A DNA stretch of 64,000 nt from positions 2,609,501 to 2,673,500 of the forward strand of contig JAKOON010000008.1 of the NCBI GenBank assembly GCA_022577435.1, in the 5' to 3' direction. The translations under genes were made by a program, and so were the position numbers. The stretch comes from Embiotoca jacksoni. Its lineage: Eukaryota > Chordata > Actinopteri > Embiotocidae. This document shows, piece after piece, positions 60,201 through 64,000 of this stretch (position 1 is the first letter of the stretch; each line of letters starts with the position of its first letter). Under the pieces are notes generated by a model, which had not been told where the DNA came from, made no database searches, and saw nothing but the letters and a program-made list of their open reading frames with translations.

Positions 60201-60597
60201 GCATTGGAGCCGGTGACACCAACAGACTTAACAACCTGGTGAAGAAGGCCGGCTCCATCATCGGCTACAAACTGGACAGTCTGAGAAAGGTGGTGGAGAG
60301 GAGGACGCTGAACAAACTATTATCCATCTTTCTCCAAAAGACTCCTCCAGCTGCTGTCACAAGGACAGATACAGGTGATCATTCCTGCCGACCGCAATAA
60401 GACTGTACAATAACTCACCTCTGGCAAAATCCATCACAACAATATCTCCCTTGCACTGCTGTTTTGTATGTTGTTTTATTCTAATTCATTACATTGTTGT
60501 TTAGGTTTAGGTTTTGTTTAGGTTAGTTTATTTAATATTAGTTATCTTATTTTATTTTATCTCTGAGGGATTAATAAAGTATATATCTATCTATCTA

Positions 60598-63436
60598 CCC
60601 ATCTAACTGTTAACAAAAATATTAACACGCTAACACTCTTAGGCTTAATTATTATCTGCTGCTACAGCCTTACTTTATGTTGGTTAATGTCGGTTTTTGC
60701 CAGGTCGTTTCCTGTAGCTACAAATTACAGACGATCCTTAAATGGCTCACATGCATAGATAGATCAATAGATGCCATCTAGGTGACTGAATGCAAATCAG
60801 TAATAACTAAATAAAAGGGAACTTAACAAAGGAGAACTCTGTTATCCCCCTGAGATCTCAGATTTCTTTTTGCTCTTGGGTCCAAAAAAGATTAATATTG
60901 GTACCTCTAAAAAAATCAGTCCAGACAAGGACTGATGTCTTAAAGAAACTTAAGGTTTGCAAACACTAACAGGAACTCCAGAATAACCAATGGGAAACTT
61001 GGGGAAAGAAAAGGCTATTAAAAATTGATAACTGAAACATTAAAGCATTTTAGATACATTTAATCATTGCAAGATGTCGTGAAAGTTGAACAGTTTCTAA
61101 TTGACTATGATTTTTGTCGTTCATTAATTTGTGTTAAAATCTATTGCTGTGGTATAACTGAGTTGAAATTTTGCATCACCATAATTTGTCTATTTTCCAA
61201 AGAGAAGATACTTTGAATACATTTAAGGAAGGCACTGGGAAAATCAAACAAGACAGAAGGCCTATATGAATGTCTATTTTATTTATTATATTTCCGAAGA
61301 CAGTTTTGTGTGAGCTGCATGGAAGTCTTACTTCTTCCTGTTTTGAGAGGTGCTACTGCCAGTCTCCTTCCCAACCTCGTGAATTTTGTGATCCTTGATG
61401 TGAGACAGTACTTTAGAGAACCCTGGAGTAACATACTGTAGATGTAGTTGCTGAATGGTCAGCAGACGTCACATATTCCCACTTTAATGTAGTTTAATGC
61501 TGCTGAAGGTGAGGTTGAAGGTGAGGCAGCTGACCATATGACCACCTGGGATTGGCTCAAAAGCAAAAATTTTAGAGAGTTGACCTGAAACTGAGTTTGC
61601 TTGAATCTCCTGTGAAGGTGGGGATTTTTTTTAATATGGGGGAAGTGAACAAACTAATGCACTTCCTTCCCTGTGTAACTACCTGAGAAATGCCTTTAGG
61701 CAGTGGGGCTGCCAGCGGACGCAGACATGGGGGCAGATCCCATGTCTAAACAGGTGTGTGAGTGCGAAGTCGAAGGTCGCTGGAAAAAGAGTGGGCTCAC
61801 CCAGTCAGCGTCCTCTGCAGAAATAAAGGTTACAAATTGTGAGCTTTCCTCTCTCTTTGCCCTTTGTCCGCTCTTGCACTTTTATACCTTCCTCCTTTTG
61901 TGCTCTCAAAGACAGCTGCACGCCCATTAACATTTAACTATACGCAGTTAATGATGCCGTCCTCCTGTAAGTTTAATCCTCGGCTTGTTTCATGGGCGTA
62001 TCATCTTGCGACTGATCTGTAATGCAATAGACACAAAGGAGGGAACGCGCACTCACACAAAGCACAGAGTTTTGACAAGAGTCTTATTAAACAGGCTTGT
62101 AAAATTATCTCTGAACATCCCTATCCTGCTTTTCAAGCTGCCTCCATCAGGTGCTAACGGCTCCCATTCAGTGAATCTTAACAAATGAAGAGGGTGGGAA
62201 AGGAGAGAGCAGTTTATGTCTACACTTAGTCTTAATTCATTAAGTCTGTGAATGTCGGTCACTGCACTATAATTGTCCGTGTAATTGGGACAAATAAAGT
62301 GATCCCGAGTCGTAAACCACACATGCGTGGAGTGTGGGCTCCCTGCTGACAGACATTCATTCAGACCATTTTATACCCATGGAAGAAAACAGACAACGAG
62401 GACGACAGCGAGCGATGAAGACAAGAGGGAGACAAAAACAGAGAAACAAAAGCTCTGTCGATGCCAACGCTTATAAGAGAGTGTTTTTGTGTTCTGGCCT
62501 GACAACTGACTGTAGAATAATTGCAAGAGACTGGGAGGGCTTCCTGCCTGTGAGGTCACCTACTGACACCAAATATAGCGCACCATGTACGGCTGACAAC
62601 GCTACTGGACTCAGGAATTGTGGTAAATCACTTGAATAATAGTAGCTTTATAAAATACAGAAATTAACTGCACAATATGCTAGCATAGACAACAAGGTCT
62701 GCACTGCCTATAATTTGTTACCCATGTTGAATTAACCACTGGCAGTCAAGGCTGATAGGTTTGATTTTGTCCTGAAAAGGGTCATGTAATTTGGTGCTTG
62801 ACGAATCAGGGAAGGACTCTGATGTAGTGACTGTTTAGACCCAATCAGGAAGTGAACATGGGTGTCTCCGTAATAATTTTCAAACATCTCAATTTCTGCT
62901 CATCCTGACTATAGTGCAGTCACAGAGGTTCAAACTAAAACCGGGTAACAGGCGTCTTCAAACGTCTCTGATTTACATCGACGTACCTGGGCCCAAATAT
63001 ATTTGGCAATCAAGTTCCACATTTTAATTTGTAATTTTTTTCAACCTGTCCCAAAAGAACGACGCTATCAACGCGATCCATTAGCGAGTGGACAATATCC
63101 CCTCGCTCCCTTCACCTGTCTGCTCCACACCTTGTCAGTGCAGCACAGTCTGAGCTCTGGCCACAGTGAGACACAGAGATCAGAGGACATAAACTCTCAG
63201 GCACTCTCATTTTGTCAAAGTAGCTCTCCAAAAAAGGTTGGAGACCCCTGGCGTAAACACAGCAGGTTATGTTTTGAAATATTTGTGTGAATGTTGCCTT
63301 AGTATTTTCGTTTAAGCTACTTTGTATTTCTACTCCACAGACAAGTAAGGAAGTAATTTAAATAAACAGCTCCTCTCTACATGAGACATCCCAAAGTGAC
63401 AGAGACCAAAAACAAATAAAATAATGCTACTCCTAG
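60598..63436. other. No gene; possible conserved block at 61.7-62.2 kb
   Basis: AT-rich and unique to about 61.6 kb. From about 61700 to 62200 the sequence is balanced and repeat-free. AAAAAAGGTTGGAGACCCCTGG near 63230-63252 resembles the end of a hAT-type non-autonomous element, but no matching left end is seen. Confidence 0.4.
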
Positions 63437-64000
63437 TCAAAAGAGATAGGTGTGGACTTGTGTTTTAAAGCTACCCACGGTGACCATAGCTCTTGCATCC
63501 AGTGGGAGAGTGTTCCAAAGATCAGGAGCCCCCACTTCAAAGGTAAGTCTTCCTCGGTTTGGAGTGTGGATCAAGGTATAATCAACAAACTGTAATGTGG
63601 AGACCTCAGAGAGCGACTGGTGATAGAAGGTTGAAGGAGGTATCCAATGTAAGGCAGGTGCCCGATCCTACGTAGCTCTAAAATGTAATCACAGGAATCT
63701 TGATCTGAGTTCTGAATTTAAAGAGGAATGACTGTAAAGACTTGGCTTTTTCAGGAGACCTCTTTGAAGACCTGGTCAGGAATTTAGCAACCTCATTATG
63801 GACTATTTGCAAACGATTCAGGGAGGATTTATTAGTCTCAGTCTGAGCAATATTCCTCAGCTGGAGTGAATCAAACACTTTACATGCTGCTCCATAGTGA
63901 GGGTCTGGTCAAAAGTAAAACCAAGATTTCTGACTGAGGATTTAACAGATGAACAAATAAACCAAGGCAGGTTTCCTGCTCCGTAGAACACTGGTGGAAG
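63437..64000 (-). pseudogene. C-terminal part of a LINE reverse transcriptase, runs off the window
   Basis: On the minus strand, from the window edge, the frame reads VRNLGFTFDQTLTMEQHVK, the usual NLGV-FD---HV step after the palm of L2/CR1-type enzymes. Then LRNIAQTETN is followed directly by SLNRLQIVHNEVAKFLTR, so the intervening DYCN region is deleted. After frame changes come YIGYLLQPSITSRSL and GAPDLWNTLPLDAR, then a stop at 63437-63439 (after QVHTYLF). The order matches the C-terminal domain of fish L2/Maui-type LINEs. The catalytic part would lie beyond position 64000. Confidence 0.85.

Larger units (their letters stand above)
57745..60597 (+). mobile_element. Non-LTR retrotransposon (LINE), Rex1/CR1-like, nearly both ends present
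   Basis: The best-preserved element in the window. It has a GC-rich 5' leader (about 57745-57911), one long coding region with an APE-type endonuclease and a partial reverse transcriptase, and a 3' end reading CTCTGAGGGATTAATAAAG followed by a short (TATC)n tail, to 60597. The CpG-rich 5' half suggests a fairly recent insertion. It is dead: frames shift at least four times, there is a TAG at 59651-59653, and the catalytic core of the reverse transcriptase is deleted near 60020. I place it in the CR1/L2/Rex1 branch from motif memory; the clade needs a tree. Confidence 0.93.

Noticed and set aside
63225..63255. End of a hAT-type non-autonomous element (GGAGACCCCTGG)
   Set aside because: No matching inverted end or 8-base target duplication was found.
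1..64000. Prokaryotic-type systems: operons, CRISPR arrays, toxin-antitoxin pairs, prophage
   Set aside because: Repeats are vertebrate microsatellites and mobile elements; there are no spaced identical repeats, ribosome-binding sites or gene runs.
1..64000. Endogenous retrovirus or LTR retrotransposon
   Set aside because: I saw no LTR pair, primer binding site, protease, integrase or retroviral reverse transcriptase motif; the RT pieces are all of non-LTR type.

Overview
The window looks like intergenic or intronic DNA of a ray-finned (teleost) fish. This rests on the mobile elements and on repeat content. There are three decayed Tc1/mariner copies with fish-type terminal repeats, an APE-type LINE of the Rex1/CR1-like group that is abundant in fishes, pieces of at least three other non-LTR elements, a hAT relic, two copies of a tRNA-derived fish SINE, and many long (AC)n/(GT)n arrays. 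Nothing resembles a prokaryotic operon, a CRISPR array, an rRNA gene or a tRNA gene. I recognise no intact host protein-coding gene; every coding signal I can name is broken.

Layout. 0-6 kb: unique AT-rich DNA, an (AC)30 array and a complete but dead Tc1 element (2757-4171). 6.0-6.3 kb: a SINE on the minus strand whose tail joins the 5' start and the 3' end of a LINE. 9.8-11.3 kb: a broken Myb/SANT-like gene on the minus strand with plausible splice sites, next to a known-looking fish repeat. 11-20 kb: mostly unique DNA with two (GT)n arrays and a LINE 3' fragment at 19.2 kb. 20.5-23.6 kb: a hAT dimerisation-domain relic, a poly-T run and a LINE reverse transcriptase interrupted by another repeat. 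24-36 kb: unique DNA, SINE copy 2, GCTAAC-rich repeats, and a second Tc1 relic (minus strand, 34.9-35.8 kb). 36-53 kb: long stretches without recognisable genes, punctuated by microsatellites, some with the look of conserved non-coding DNA. 53.5-54.2 kb: a third Tc1 relic. 57.7-60.6 kb: the best-preserved element, a LINE with endonuclease and partial reverse transcriptase, broken by frameshifts, a nonsense codon and loss of the catalytic core. 63.4-64 kb: the C-terminal part of another LINE reverse transcriptase, minus strand, running off the window.

The elements do not form a pathway. The main link between regions is descent: the SINE at 6 kb carries both ends of the LINE family found at 57.7 kb, and a short repeat beginning CCATAGA occurs at 22.4, 36.1 and 52.4 kb, one copy sitting inside a LINE. 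All assignments come from reading the sequence against remembered family features; no database search was run.
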